Part shown: one piece after another, positions 45,904 to 54,690 of the stretch
Layout: each line of letters opens with the position of its first letter
Position numbering within the stretch: position 1 is the stretch's first letter
Assembly: GCF_003444775.1 (NCBI RefSeq)
Contig: NZ_CP021083.1
Span: forward strand, 331,119-395,118
DNA: 64,000 bases
Reading direction: 5' to 3'
Origin: Deinococcus ficus
GTDB lineage: Bacteria; Deinococcota; Deinococci; Deinococcales; Deinococcaceae
Position numbers and translations under genes: made by a program
Notes under the pieces: model-generated
Told to the model about the DNA's origin: nothing
What the model saw: the letters and a program-made list of their open reading frames with translations, nothing else
The model's database searches: none

Positions 45904-47238
45904 GTGCAGCTCCGCCGCCGCGAAACGGACCTGTGGCTGCACGTGGGCCTGTTCAGCCTGTACCTGGGCACCTTCTCCGTGTTCGGATTTGCCCGCCGGC
46001 TCGATCCGTCGCTGGGCAGCGCCGCGCAGCTGGGCCTGCTGCTGCTCACCTGGCTGCTGGTGCTGTACGCCGTGTGGCGTTCCCGGCGGCTGCCGATGTG
46101 GGGCGTGGTGCTGCTGGCCCTGCTGCCGTACGCACACATGGTCTGGTTCACCGCGACCGGGGAGTCCACGGCCGGGGCGTTCTCGTACGTGTACAAGTTC
46201 AGCGGGTTCCTGATCGCGCCGTACCTCTGGCTGTGGGCCCGCAACAGGGACGAGGGGCAGATCGAACGGACCCTGATGGTGCTCGCCACGGTCGCCGCGG
46301 CGCGGGCTGTGCTGACCTTCGCCGTGCCGGGCCTGGCGCCGGGCGCCGGCAAGTTCGCGGACGATTTCATCGTGTACGAGTGGGTGGGGCCGCTGCCCCG
46401 CATCTTCTACCCGGGCATGGCCCTGGTGTTCCTGGGCCTGACCGTCTCCCTGCGGAACATCTTCCAGACCTCGGACCGGGCGCTGCCGCTGGAAGTGGCG
46501 CGGGCCCTGCTGTTCCTGACGGCGCTGTGCGTGAACATGTCGCGCGGCATGCTGATCCTGGCGGTGCTGATCGTCACGCTGCTGGTGCTGCTGAAGTTCT
46601 CCAGCGGCGCCGTCGCCGCCGGACGCAAGGGCCGGCTCGTGCTGGGTGCCCTGCTGACCCTGTCAGGCACGGCGCTGGTCGTCGTGGCGACGCCCCTGGC
46701 CGACACCGTCGCCAACGCCGCGGCCGGCTTCGGCGGACAGGAACGCTTCAGTCTCGACCAGAAGAACCTCGACTGGCGGGCGCAGCAGGTCTCGGCCGCC
46801 TTCCGGCTGGTGCAGACCCCGGAAGCGCAGTGGCTGGGCGTGGGCACGAACACCTTCATCCCCGAGAGCCTGGAAAACCCCCGGCTGGGTGAGGTCACGA
46901 ACGAACTGCATTACTCCTACGACTCGGTCCGCTGGACCTTCGGCACGCTCGGCCTCATTCTGCTGATCACCTTCACCATGGCCCAGCCGCTGGCCCGCAC
47001 CCTGCTGCTGCGGCCCGCCACGCCGCTGGTCCTGCCCGCCCTGCTGACCGGGGCGTTCATCGGCCTGGTCGGCCTGTACACCGTGGTGTTCACCACCACC
47101 GACTGGAGTTTCGCGCTCACCGTGTGCGGCGCGTACCTGCACGCCCGCTGTGACGCCCGGCGCGCCCTGCCCGCGCCAGCCCGGCCCCGCCGGGCCGTTC
47201 CCGCCCTGAATGGTCCCGCCCGGAGGTTCCCCGCATGA
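45904..47238 (+). CDS. second O-antigen polymerase/ligase-like membrane protein
   Basis: I place the start at GTG 45904, two bases after the flippase stop, giving 444 residues. About ten to twelve membrane spans flank a loop with YEWVGPLPRIFYPGMALVF and a second loop with WLGVGTNTFIPESL, NELHYSYDSVRWTFGTLG, matching the Wzy-type pattern (GxGxN, then H/Y-S-rich). Two Wzy/ligase-like proteins in one operon suggest that one polymerises and the other ligates or acts on a second polymer. Confidence 0.82.
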   Translation: MQLRRRETDLWLHVGLFSLYLGTFSVFGFARRLDPSLGSAAQLGLLLLTWLLVLYAVWRSRRLPMWGVVLLALLPYAHMVWFTATGESTAGAFSYVYKFSGFLIAPYLWLWARNRDEGQIERTLMVLATVAAARAVLTFAVPGLAPGAGKFADDFIVYEWVGPLPRIFYPGMALVFLGLTVSLRNIFQTSDRALPLEVARALLFLTALCVNMSRGMLILAVLIVTLLVLLKFSSGAVAAGRKGRLVLGALLTLSGTALVVVATPLADTVANAAAGFGGQERFSLDQKNLDWRAQQVSAAFRLVQTPEAQWLGVGTNTFIPESLENPRLGEVTNELHYSYDSVRWTFGTLGLILLITFTMAQPLARTLLLRPATPLVLPALLTGAFIGLVGLYTVVFTTTDWSFALTVCGAYLHARCDARRALPAPARPRRAVPALNGPARRFPA

Positions 47239-48170
47239 CACCCCTGCCGTCCCCCACCCTGGCCCCCGCGCCCACCTCCGCCCCCGCTCCCCGCCCGCGC
47301 GCTTGGCCGTCGGTGGGCATCGTCGTCATCAACTACAACGGCTGGGCCCTCACGGACGACTGCCTGCGGTCCCTGGCCGCCCTGGACTACCCGGACGCGC
47401 AGGTGATCCTGGTGGACAACGGCTCCACCGACGACTCGCTGGCGCAGCTCCGCGCCCGGCACCCGGACCAGCCGGTCCTGACCATTCCCCGCAACGTGGG
47501 CTTCACCGCCGCGAACAACATCGGGACCCGCGAGGCGCTGCGGCGCGGCCTGGACTACGTGTGGCTGCTGAACAACGACACGGTCGTCCCGCCGGACGTG
47601 CTGCGCGAACTGGTCAAGGTCGCCGAGGACCACCCGCGGCTGGGCGCGGTCACGTCCGTGCTGTACCACCTGCGCCGTCCGGAGGAACTGCAGAGCTGGG
47701 GCGGCGGGTACGTGGACCTCTGGCGCGGCAGCGCGGCGCTGTTCGAATCTCCGGTGGACTGGGCGCGGCTGGACTTCCTGGCCGGCACCAGCCTGCTGGT
47801 GCGCACCCGGGCCCTGCAGGAGGTCGGCCTGCTCGACGAGCGGTACTTCATGTACTGGGAAGACGCCGACCTGTGCTTCCGGCTGCGGCAGGCCGGCTGG
47901 GGCCTGGGCATCGCCGAACGGGCCCGGACCTGGCACCTGGGCGCGGCGTCCATGGGCATGAGCACCATGACCGACAAGAGCACCGCGTACGAACTGCAGT
48001 TCACCAAGAGCGCCGTGCGGTTCTTCCGCCGGCACTCGCCGGTCCCGGCGGTGGCGCTGCTGGCCGGGCCCGGCACGTACCTCGTCAAGCGCGTGCTGCG
48101 CGGACAGTGGCAGCGCGCCGCGGCGGTCGCGCGGGGCGGCTGGCTGGCCGTCCGCCCCGACCCCCGCTGA
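47235..48170 (+). CDS. glycosyltransferase family 2
   Basis: The 311-residue GT-A protein has the rhamnosyltransferase-type opening VGIVVINYNGWALTDDCLRSL. VDNGSTDDS, the DXD-like WLLNNDT metal site and GLLDERYFMYWEDADLCFRLR follow. It adds a sugar to the repeat unit in the cytoplasm. The start overlaps the polymerase stop by ATGA. Confidence 0.94.
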   Translation: MTPLPSPTLAPAPTSAPAPRPRAWPSVGIVVINYNGWALTDDCLRSLAALDYPDAQVILVDNGSTDDSLAQLRARHPDQPVLTIPRNVGFTAANNIGTREALRRGLDYVWLLNNDTVVPPDVLRELVKVAEDHPRLGAVTSVLYHLRRPEELQSWGGGYVDLWRGSAALFESPVDWARLDFLAGTSLLVRTRALQEVGLLDERYFMYWEDADLCFRLRQAGWGLGIAERARTWHLGAASMGMSTMTDKSTAYELQFTKSAVRFFRRHSPVPAVALLAGPGTYLVKRVLRGQWQRAAAVARGGWLAVRPDPR

Positions 48171-48196
48171 CCTCGCCACCGGCGTCAAGGAGGCAC

Positions 48197-49312
48197 ATGT
48201 ACCGAGTCATGGGAGTGGACACCGAAGGCGACGTGGACTTCCGGGTGGTGCGAGGCCGCAACCTGTCTCTGTACCGGGCGCTGTCGGCTCACGCGCAGAT
48301 CGTGGACCGGTTCACACCCGCCCTCAGCGGCATGCCCATGATGATGAACTACGCCTCCAGCTTCCGGCCGCATCCCTACCGCTGGAAGGGCGTCGCCAAC
48401 CTGAACCCGCGCACCTTCCGCGTCCGCAGCGACCTGGCCCTGCGGCGCCTGAATGCCCGGCGCGGGCAGTTCGACGTGGTGCTGCAGATTTTCGGGATGT
48501 TCTCCGTGGCCGGGCACGGCTTTCCGGTAGCCCTGTACCTGGACAACACCATGGCCCTGACCATGCGGCACTACCCGCAGTGGAACCCCATGAGCGACCG
48601 CGAGCGGCGCGAGTGGCTGATCCTGGAGCGCGAGGCGTACCACGCCGCCGACCGGATCTTCGCGATGTCCCAGGCGGTGCACCAGTCCCTGCTCGACGAT
48701 TACGGCGTGCCGGCCGACAAGGTCCTGACCGTGGGCGCCGGGGCGAACTTCACCATCGACCCGGACGGCAAGGACGCCTACGACCAGCAGACCGCGCTGT
48801 TCGTCGCGTACGAGTTCGACCGCAACGGTGGCCGGACGCTGCTGGACGCCTGGCGGCGCGTGCGGGCCGACCTGCCCGGCGCCCGGCTGCAGATCGTGGG
48901 GCCGCGGCGGCCGGTGGCGCTGGCCCTGCCGCCGGGTGTGGAGTGGTTCGGCCCGGTCCGGGACCGGGAGCGGCTGCGGTCACTGTTCCACGGCGCGACG
49001 GTGTTCGTGCTGCCCAGCGTGTTCAATCCCTTCCCTCACGTGCTGCGCGAGGCGATGGCGGTGGGCCTGCCATGCGTCAGCACCAACCACGTCGCGATTC
49101 CCGAGATCGTGATGGACGGCGTGACGGGCTCCCTGGTGGCGGTGGACGACGTGCCGGCCCTGGCCGGCGCGCTGACGGAACTGCTGGGGCAGCCGGCCAT
49201 GGCCCGGCAGTACGGGCAGGCAGGGCTGGAGGCCGTGTCGCACGCCATGTCGTGGGATCAGGTGGGCGCCCTGGTGGCCGATCAGCTGAAGGTGCTCGCC
49301 GCGCAGCCTTGA
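48197..49312 (+). CDS. glycosyltransferase family 4 (paralogue of the gene at 26140)
   Basis: From ATG 48197 (AAGGAGG upstream) the product has 371 residues. The donor domain shows TALFVAYEFDRNGGRTLLDAW, LQIVGPRRP, VEWFGPV and FVLPSVFNPFPHVLREAMAVG. The acceptor half shares the LYRALxxHxQIVxRxTPxLS and VVLQxFGxFxxxG pattern with the transferase at 26140-27327, so the two are paralogues. Like that gene, it sits next to a beta-helix protein gene. It ends the plus-strand operon. Confidence 0.9.
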   Translation: MYRVMGVDTEGDVDFRVVRGRNLSLYRALSAHAQIVDRFTPALSGMPMMMNYASSFRPHPYRWKGVANLNPRTFRVRSDLALRRLNARRGQFDVVLQIFGMFSVAGHGFPVALYLDNTMALTMRHYPQWNPMSDRERREWLILEREAYHAADRIFAMSQAVHQSLLDDYGVPADKVLTVGAGANFTIDPDGKDAYDQQTALFVAYEFDRNGGRTLLDAWRRVRADLPGARLQIVGPRRPVALALPPGVEWFGPVRDRERLRSLFHGATVFVLPSVFNPFPHVLREAMAVGLPCVSTNHVAIPEIVMDGVTGSLVAVDDVPALAGALTELLGQPAMARQYGQAGLEAVSHAMSWDQVGALVADQLKVLAAQP

Positions 49313-49329
49313 ACGGAAAGCCGCAAAGC

Positions 49330-49357
49330 GGCCCCCGCCCGGTGAGGGGCGGGGGCC
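49330..49357. terminator. hairpin between convergent genes
   Basis: A perfect 11-bp GC stem (49330-49340 with 49347-49357) lies between the glycosyltransferase stop and the beta-helix stop. There is no T tract, so it may act with Rho or as an mRNA end-stabiliser. Confidence 0.5.
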
Positions 49358-49389
49358 AGCAGGTCAGGCTCCAGTGACGGTGCGGGGGG

Positions 49390-51336
49390 TTACTGGCAGG
49401 TGACGGTGACGCCGGTGCCGGTGTTGCCGGAGCAGGTATTGCTGGTGCCGGAGTACACGATGGCCTTGCTCACGGCGCTGAAGCTGTTGGTGGTGAAGGT
49501 GTTGTTGTTGTTGCCGGTGTTCGCGGCGTAGATGCCGGTGCTCATGCCGCTGAAGGTGTTGCCGCTGAAGGTCGTGCCGTTCACGTACAGGTCGAACATC
49601 ACGCCCATCTCGCCGGCAGTGGCGAAGGTGTTGCCGGTGAACTTGTTGCGGGAGGCGTTGCGGTTGAAGATCACGCTGGTCCGGGCGCTGCCCTGGAAGG
49701 TGTTGTTGGCGACGGTGTTGTCGTTGCCCATCAGGCGCATGCCCACGAAGGAGTTGCTGACCTTGTTGTCGCTGATGGTGATGCCGCTGGGCACCGGGCC
49801 GCTGCCGTGCGCCTGGAGGCGGATGGCGTCCTCGTAGCCGTAGGGGGGCTGCTTGCCGCTGCTGGCGCCGAAGGTGCCGTAGGTGGTGTTGCCGCTGACC
49901 CGGCCGCCGATCACGCTGCTGATCTGCAGGGCGGTGGAGCCGTACTGGTGGGCGCCGGAGAAGCCGCGCACGGTGTTGTTCTCGATCACGCCGTTGCTGA
50001 CCTGGCTGACGCCTTTTTCCGGGAGGGGCATGATCTTGATGCCGTCGGTGGCGAAGCCGTCGAGGTTGTTGCCGCGGAACACCACGTTGGAGGCCCCTTC
50101 GGTCTTCATGCCGGTGTTGCCGATGGCGCTGACCACGTTGTTCTCGATCAGGTAGTCGCCGCCGAGCTGCCCGAGCAGGCCGATGCCGCCGGTCAGGACG
50201 GTGCTGCCGTGACCGGTGATGCGGTTGCCGCGCCAGGTCTGCTTGCTGGACGCGGAGCTGAACACGCCGTGGTACTTCACGCCGGAGACGGTGTTCGTGC
50301 TGACGGTGGTGCCGCTGGTGTTCTCCACGTACACGCCGCAGCCGCCGAGCTGGCTGATGGTGTTGCCGTCCACGACCGCGCCGCTGCCGCCGCTGACGCG
50401 CACACCGTCGATCCAGCCAGTGCCTTCACCGGCGCCGATCACGGTGAAGCCGCGCACGGTGGTGTTGGTGGTGTTGGTCAGGTGCAGCAGGGCCGCGCCG
50501 GTAAAGCCGCTCTTGGCCTTGATGGTGGCGCCCTGGCCGACGTAGGTCAGGCCGCTGACGCCGCTGAAGGTCACGGCGCGGCTGATGAGGTACGTGCCGG
50601 ACGGGAAGATCAGTGACTTGCCGCTGCTGGCCGCTTTCTGCAGGGCGGCGGTGTCGTCGGTCACGCCGTCGCCCTTCGCGCCGAAGGTCTTCACGTCCAC
50701 CGCGTCGGTGGGGGCCGGAGCAGGCGTGGGGGTCGGCGTCGGAGTGGGGGTCGGGGTGGGTTCAGGCGCGGGCGCCGGAGCGGTGGTGGCGACCGGGGTC
50801 AGGGTCAGGTAGTCGATGTAGGCGTTGCGGTCACCGCCGGCGCCACTCAGGTCGTTCACGAACACGGCGCTCAGCACCTGCCCGGCGGTGAGGCTCAGGT
50901 CGCCCAGGGCGAGGGGGGCGTAGGTGAGGCTGGTGATTTCCACGCGCTTGCGCTCGGTGCCGTTCACGCGGATGCTGAGGATGACGTTGCCCTGGTACGC
51001 GGTTTCGCGGGCCTGCAGCGCGGCTGTGAAGGTGCCGGTGCTGGGGACCGTGAAGGTCGCGGCGTTCCCGTTGCCCAGCAGAGTCACGGTCTGCTGGCCT
51101 TCGGCTTTGGCGTCGTACTCGGTTCTGCCGCCACTGGCGACGCCGGGTTGCACCTTGATGGGCGTGGTGGACTCGGCGTTGATGGTGGGGCTGCTCACCG
51201 TGGTGTCACTGGTGGGGGCGGTGACCTGGTCCTGGGCGGGGGCGGGGGTGCCGGTTCCGCAGGAGGCGAGCAGCAGGGCGGTACCGAGGAGCGCAAAGCG
51301 GAGGGCGGCGGGGCGGGCGGCGAAGCGGTGAGACAC
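49390..51336 (-). CDS. beta-helix lipoprotein with CBM-like domain
   Basis: I choose GTG 51336, with GGAG 7 nt upstream, giving 648 residues. LLLASC is a lipobox, so Cys26 is lipidated. Residues 70-182 look like a carbohydrate-binding module (YDAKAEGQQTVTLLGNGNAA, RNAYIDYLTLTPV). A Pro-Thr linker (about 186-210) follows. The pectate-lyase-3 motif GAKGDGVTDD (219-228) opens a long right-handed beta-helix with NNT/GNT-rich repeats. It probably binds and trims the exopolymer at the cell surface. It is a paralogue of the protein at 27327 but carries an extra binding domain. Confidence 0.9.
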   Translation of the reverse strand: MSHRFAARPAALRFALLGTALLLASCGTGTPAPAQDQVTAPTSDTTVSSPTINAESTTPIKVQPGVASGGRTEYDAKAEGQQTVTLLGNGNAATFTVPSTGTFTAALQARETAYQGNVILSIRVNGTERKRVEITSLTYAPLALGDLSLTAGQVLSAVFVNDLSGAGGDRNAYIDYLTLTPVATTAPAPAPEPTPTPTPTPTPTPAPAPTDAVDVKTFGAKGDGVTDDTAALQKAASSGKSLIFPSGTYLISRAVTFSGVSGLTYVGQGATIKAKSGFTGAALLHLTNTTNTTVRGFTVIGAGEGTGWIDGVRVSGGSGAVVDGNTISQLGGCGVYVENTSGTTVSTNTVSGVKYHGVFSSASSKQTWRGNRITGHGSTVLTGGIGLLGQLGGDYLIENNVVSAIGNTGMKTEGASNVVFRGNNLDGFATDGIKIMPLPEKGVSQVSNGVIENNTVRGFSGAHQYGSTALQISSVIGGRVSGNTTYGTFGASSGKQPPYGYEDAIRLQAHGSGPVPSGITISDNKVSNSFVGMRLMGNDNTVANNTFQGSARTSVIFNRNASRNKFTGNTFATAGEMGVMFDLYVNGTTFSGNTFSGMSTGIYAANTGNNNNTFTTNSFSAVSKAIVYSGTSNTCSGNTGTGVTVTCQ

Positions 51337-51767
51337 GTGTTTCTCCAGAGCTGCAGGGTGCAGGGCGGGCATGCGGTGGTGCATGCACGAGCGGGGTCGA
51401 CAGTGAGGATGAACGGCGCGTGGGTGCGCCGCTGGGCCAGGGCGTGCTGGTCGGGTGGATCTGACCGGCTGCTGATGGTGAATTTAATCTGGCCTTATGG
51501 AGACCGTAATAAAGAATTTCACTTCCCTTAATCTGAGTAACTCATGTGAGAAGCTCAAAGCAATCTTGGACTGTCTTCAGCCCTGTCTAGACAAATTGTC
51601 TCTCATGCTCGACAAATCCAGAATTTCGTGGTTGCAGCATGCGACAACATCCAGGCGGGAGGGAATCCCTCCCGCCTGGACGGCATTTTTCGTTGGTCGC
51701 CTACGCTTTTTTGACCCTGGGAATGGCCCCTACTCCTTCCCAGAGTATGTCCAGAGCGAGCTCCAGC
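51337..51767. other. AT-richer intergenic region, possible small RNA
   Basis: This 431-bp gap is clearly richer in A and T than the genes beside it. It should contain the promoter of the beta-helix lipoprotein gene on the minus strand. A 13-bp palindrome AGACAAATTGTCT lies at 51589-51601. A plus-strand intrinsic terminator stands at 51651-51690 although no plus-strand gene precedes it. No open frame in the gap looks convincing. Confidence 0.45.
51651..51690 (+). terminator. orphan plus-strand intrinsic terminator
   Basis: A perfect 13-bp stem (51651-51663 with 51667-51679) has a 3-nt loop and is followed on the plus strand by ACGGCATTTTT. On the minus strand there is no T tract. The nearest plus-strand gene upstream ends at 49312 behind its own hairpin, so it probably ends an unannotated transcript. 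Confidence 0.7.
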
Positions 51768-52772
51768 TCAGTTGCGCGGAGTCAGTGGGGTCACGGCCTG
51801 TTCGGTCATGGCCTGCAGCCAGTTCACCGGCAGAGGATCATCCAGACTGGCCACAAGATCCTTCGGCGCACTGGTCTGCAATTCATCGGGCGCGGATACC
51901 GTCGGCGTGGGCGCGGCCTCACTGACCACAGGCGCCGCCGCCGCAGACACGGGCGTCGTATGGTTCGCCATTTCCCCACTTCCCCTATGCAGGTCCAGGG
52001 GCCTGGGAGCACTCACGGGCGCCGCGGCGGCTGGGGTCCGTGCTGGTGAGCTCAATGCCGCCACAGCCTCTGCCGGGTTCAGGGGAGGGCCGCGCAGGGT
52101 GACGGCGAAGTCCGCCACGAACTGTGTGTTGCCCGGCGAGGCCTGCAGCGCCTCTAGCACCCGCGGGGTGACCAGCCGCCCCACCCCGGCCATCATTCGG
52201 GCGATGTCCAGCGTGGCGGTCGGCCGGTCCATGGCACTTTCCGGAATGATGTACCCGGCGGCCCGCGTCAGCCTCAGGACCACTTTCCGCGCCTCACCCG
52301 TGATGGGCCGGGCGCCCGCACTGTCCGGGGCGGGCGTGACCGCTGCCGAGCCGGGGGGGCCCCCGGGCCGGCTGGGCTGACCGTCCACCGCCGGAACCTG
52401 CGCCGCTGCGGTGCCTGCCCTGGAGGTGGAGGCGGGCGTCTGCTCCTGGGCAGGGACCGCAGCTTTCGGGGCGTCCCCGGGCCCGGCTGCCGGGGGCAGC
52501 GTCAGCACCTGCGCGCGCAGCTCGGCCATGCCGGCCAGCGGCGTGCGCTGACTGACAGTCACTCGCTGAAAGCCGACCACGGCACCCAGGCCCGCCGCGC
52601 AGACCGCGAGCACGATCATGCCGTCGGAGACCGTGCGGGCGAGCGCCGGCCGGAGGGCCAGGGCGTTGCGCATCCGGTCCAGCGGCGTGGCGGTCACCAC
52701 TGGGCGGGTCACCGCCGGCACCCGCTGCGCGTTCAGTTCCTTCAGATCGGTTCGGTTGACATTACGGTCCAT
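51768..52772 (-). CDS. membrane-anchored protein with AVTPLTPRN tail
   Basis: From ATG 52772 the product has 334 residues. A basic cytoplasmic start leads to one membrane span (MIVLAVCAAGLGAVVGF, 52-68). A Pro/Ala-rich periplasmic region follows. A folded segment (VVLRLTRAAGYIIPE, DRPTATLDIARM, VLEALQASPGNTQFVADFAVTLR) aligns with the small secreted protein at 40539. A second low-complexity linker ends in AVTPLTPRN, identical to the tail of that protein. I do not know the family. A GTG three codons upstream is an alternative start. Confidence 0.85.
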   Translation of the reverse strand: MDRNVNRTDLKELNAQRVPAVTRPVVTATPLDRMRNALALRPALARTVSDGMIVLAVCAAGLGAVVGFQRVTVSQRTPLAGMAELRAQVLTLPPAAGPGDAPKAAVPAQEQTPASTSRAGTAAAQVPAVDGQPSRPGGPPGSAAVTPAPDSAGARPITGEARKVVLRLTRAAGYIIPESAMDRPTATLDIARMMAGVGRLVTPRVLEALQASPGNTQFVADFAVTLRGPPLNPAEAVAALSSPARTPAAAAPVSAPRPLDLHRGSGEMANHTTPVSAAAAPVVSEAAPTPTVSAPDELQTSAPKDLVASLDDPLPVNWLQAMTEQAVTPLTPRN

Positions 52773-52889
52773 GCGGGTCACCTACAGAGGTGCGGGTACC
52801 GGGGGCGGTCACGGCGTCCCCCCAGGGTAAGGGCTGGGCGCCCACGGCCGGAATGACGATCCGTCATTCATGCACCGCCCTTCACGCGC

Positions 52890-54107
52890 TCAGGTGCGGG
52901 ACGCGGCCGCCGTCCGGGCGCGGCGGGCGCCGCGACTCCATTCGATGCTGGGTCGCTCGACCGCCCGGTATGCCAGGGTCGAGACCGGAATCACTGCAGC
53001 TGCGGTCAGCAGCAGCAAGGAGCCCAGGGGCAGGTGCGTGCCCAGGCCGTACAGGAAAGCCAGCAGCACCACGCCGTGGTAGAGGTACAGGCTGTAGGAG
53101 ATCCGCCCCAGGAACTGCAGGACGGGCCACCGGGAGAGTCGCAGCAGGCGCGGGGAGTGCGCGAAGACCAGGACCAGCATCAGCGCGCCCGGCAGGATCA
53201 GCAGGTCGCCCACCCGTGAGGTCACGCCCAGGTGCGCCATCAGCGGCTGGCCGTACGTGAACGAGATCAGCCCCACGCCGATCAGGGCGCCCTTGCGGGC
53301 GGGACCGAGCGCCGCGTACCACGCGCCCACCACGCCCCGGTGCCGGGCCATCAGCGCGCCCAGCGCGAAGAAGATCAGGTAGTGCAGGGTGTTCAGGTAG
53401 GGCGTCAGGACGAACGCCGCGTGCGGAGCCCGGTGAAGGAGCAGGTGGGTCACGGCGTTCGCCCCCAGGCTCAGCAGCAGGCCGCCGACGATCACGTGCC
53501 GAGCGCGGCATCGCACGATCAACAGGTACAGCACCGGGAAGATCAGGCTGACCTGCATTTCCTGCACCAGTGACCACAGCACGAAATCGTACGGTTCACT
53601 GTTGGGGTTGCCGATCACCAGCACGTGCTGCAGAAAGGTCTGCAGGTCCGGCGGGTGCTGCCACAGGGTGTTCACCCAGGCACCGTACCCGGGCAGGGCG
53701 TGCCCGCCCAGGGTGTCTGCCAGGCCGATGCTGACCAGCACCGCCACGAGATACGGCGGGTACAGTCGCCACAACCGGCGCCGCACGTACGTGCCGTAGG
53801 TCATGGGCCGTCCGGCCAGCATCAGGTACAGCACGAAGCCGCTGAGCAGGAAGAACACCAGCACCGCCTCGGACCCGGCAAACAGCAGGAAGGCCGGCGT
53901 GAGCCTCAGCGCTCGCAGGACCTCCTGCAGGGCCGCGTCGTGCGGACTGAGGCTCTGGTGCACCAGCAACGTCAGGTGAAACACCACGACCGACAGCGCC
54001 GCCAGACCGCGCAGGGCGTCCAGGGCGCTGTGGTGCGGGGCGGGCGGCGCGGCGGGTTCGGAAACTGGGGCGGACGGGAGACCCTGAGTGGGAACGGTGC
54101 TGAGCAT
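52890..54107 (-). CDS. acyltransferase family 3 membrane protein (OafA/YrhL-like)
   Basis: The 405-residue protein from ATG 54107 (AAGGAG upstream) has ten or so membrane spans. It opens LDALRGLAALSVVVFHLTLL with the catalytic His, and has FFLLSGFVLYL, VRRRLWRLYPPYLVAV and QFLGRISYSLYLYHG, all family traits. It likely O-acetylates the exopolysaccharide, taking the acyl group across the inner membrane. It ends the EPS locus. Confidence 0.93.
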   Translation of the reverse strand: MLSTVPTQGLPSAPVSEPAAPPAPHHSALDALRGLAALSVVVFHLTLLVHQSLSPHDAALQEVLRALRLTPAFLLFAGSEAVLVFFLLSGFVLYLMLAGRPMTYGTYVRRRLWRLYPPYLVAVLVSIGLADTLGGHALPGYGAWVNTLWQHPPDLQTFLQHVLVIGNPNSEPYDFVLWSLVQEMQVSLIFPVLYLLIVRCRARHVIVGGLLLSLGANAVTHLLLHRAPHAAFVLTPYLNTLHYLIFFALGALMARHRGVVGAWYAALGPARKGALIGVGLISFTYGQPLMAHLGVTSRVGDLLILPGALMLVLVFAHSPRLLRLSRWPVLQFLGRISYSLYLYHGVVLLAFLYGLGTHLPLGSLLLLTAAAVIPVSTLAYRAVERPSIEWSRGARRARTAAASRT

Positions 54108-54690
54108 CGGTGCACTCCTTTCAGACAGAGATGACAGGATCAGGCCCTCATCCTCCCTCATCCGCGAAGGACGTGTGGGCGCACCTTCACCTGACCACCC
54201 GTTGCTCTTCCGGCCCGTGGAGAGCCGGTGCAGGTCGGAGCGGCAGTCCCGGCCAGGGAGAACAGGGATGTGATGGGCGTGCCGAGGAGCGGCCGAACCT
54301 CCTGGTCGGTGGCAAACTCCCAGCGCCGCCCCGAGGCAAAGCAGAACGTGAAGGACGCTTGTGCGTGAGTCAGGTGCCAAAGCCGAAGCGCTGCGGGTGA
54401 AGCCCCCGCCCGGCAATGGATACTCCCCAGGTTTGTGCCGGCGTACACCAGGGGAACAGTGCCGATTGCTACGGCGGAAACCCCCGTCATTGGGTGACGC
54501 CGGCAATCGCGTTCGGCAGGTGTCTAAGGTACGTGGGTGATGGTTCCGAAAGTCGGCGCACATGGACCGGGGGATGGTTGTGGGGTCTCGGGCAGGCCAC
54601 ATGCCAGGCTGAGCATTCCAGCCGGCAGGCCCACCCACGATCAAAAAATCTGTCAAGTAACGAAATGTCAGTAGTGTAGGATGAGCGCCA
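54108..54690. other. intergenic region before the TetR gene
   Basis: The gap holds the acyltransferase ribosome-binding site at its left end. At its right end an AT-richer 50 bp (54640-54690) contains TAGGAT (54677-54682), 8 nt before the TetR ATG, a possible -10 box. Repeated TGTCA words at 54651 and 54666 could be operator half-sites. A 110-codon minus-strand frame (54158-54490) has no start context or recognisable motif, and I do not call it a gene. Confidence 0.35.

Noticed and set aside
50700..50790. Short tandem repeat as a CRISPR or phase-variable tract
   Set aside because: It is the in-frame Pro-Thr linker of the beta-helix lipoprotein, with imperfect codon repeats and no spacers.
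54158..54490. 110-codon minus-strand frame before the TetR gene
   Set aside because: No ribosome-binding site, motif or operon context; Cys- and Thr-rich composition looks accidental.
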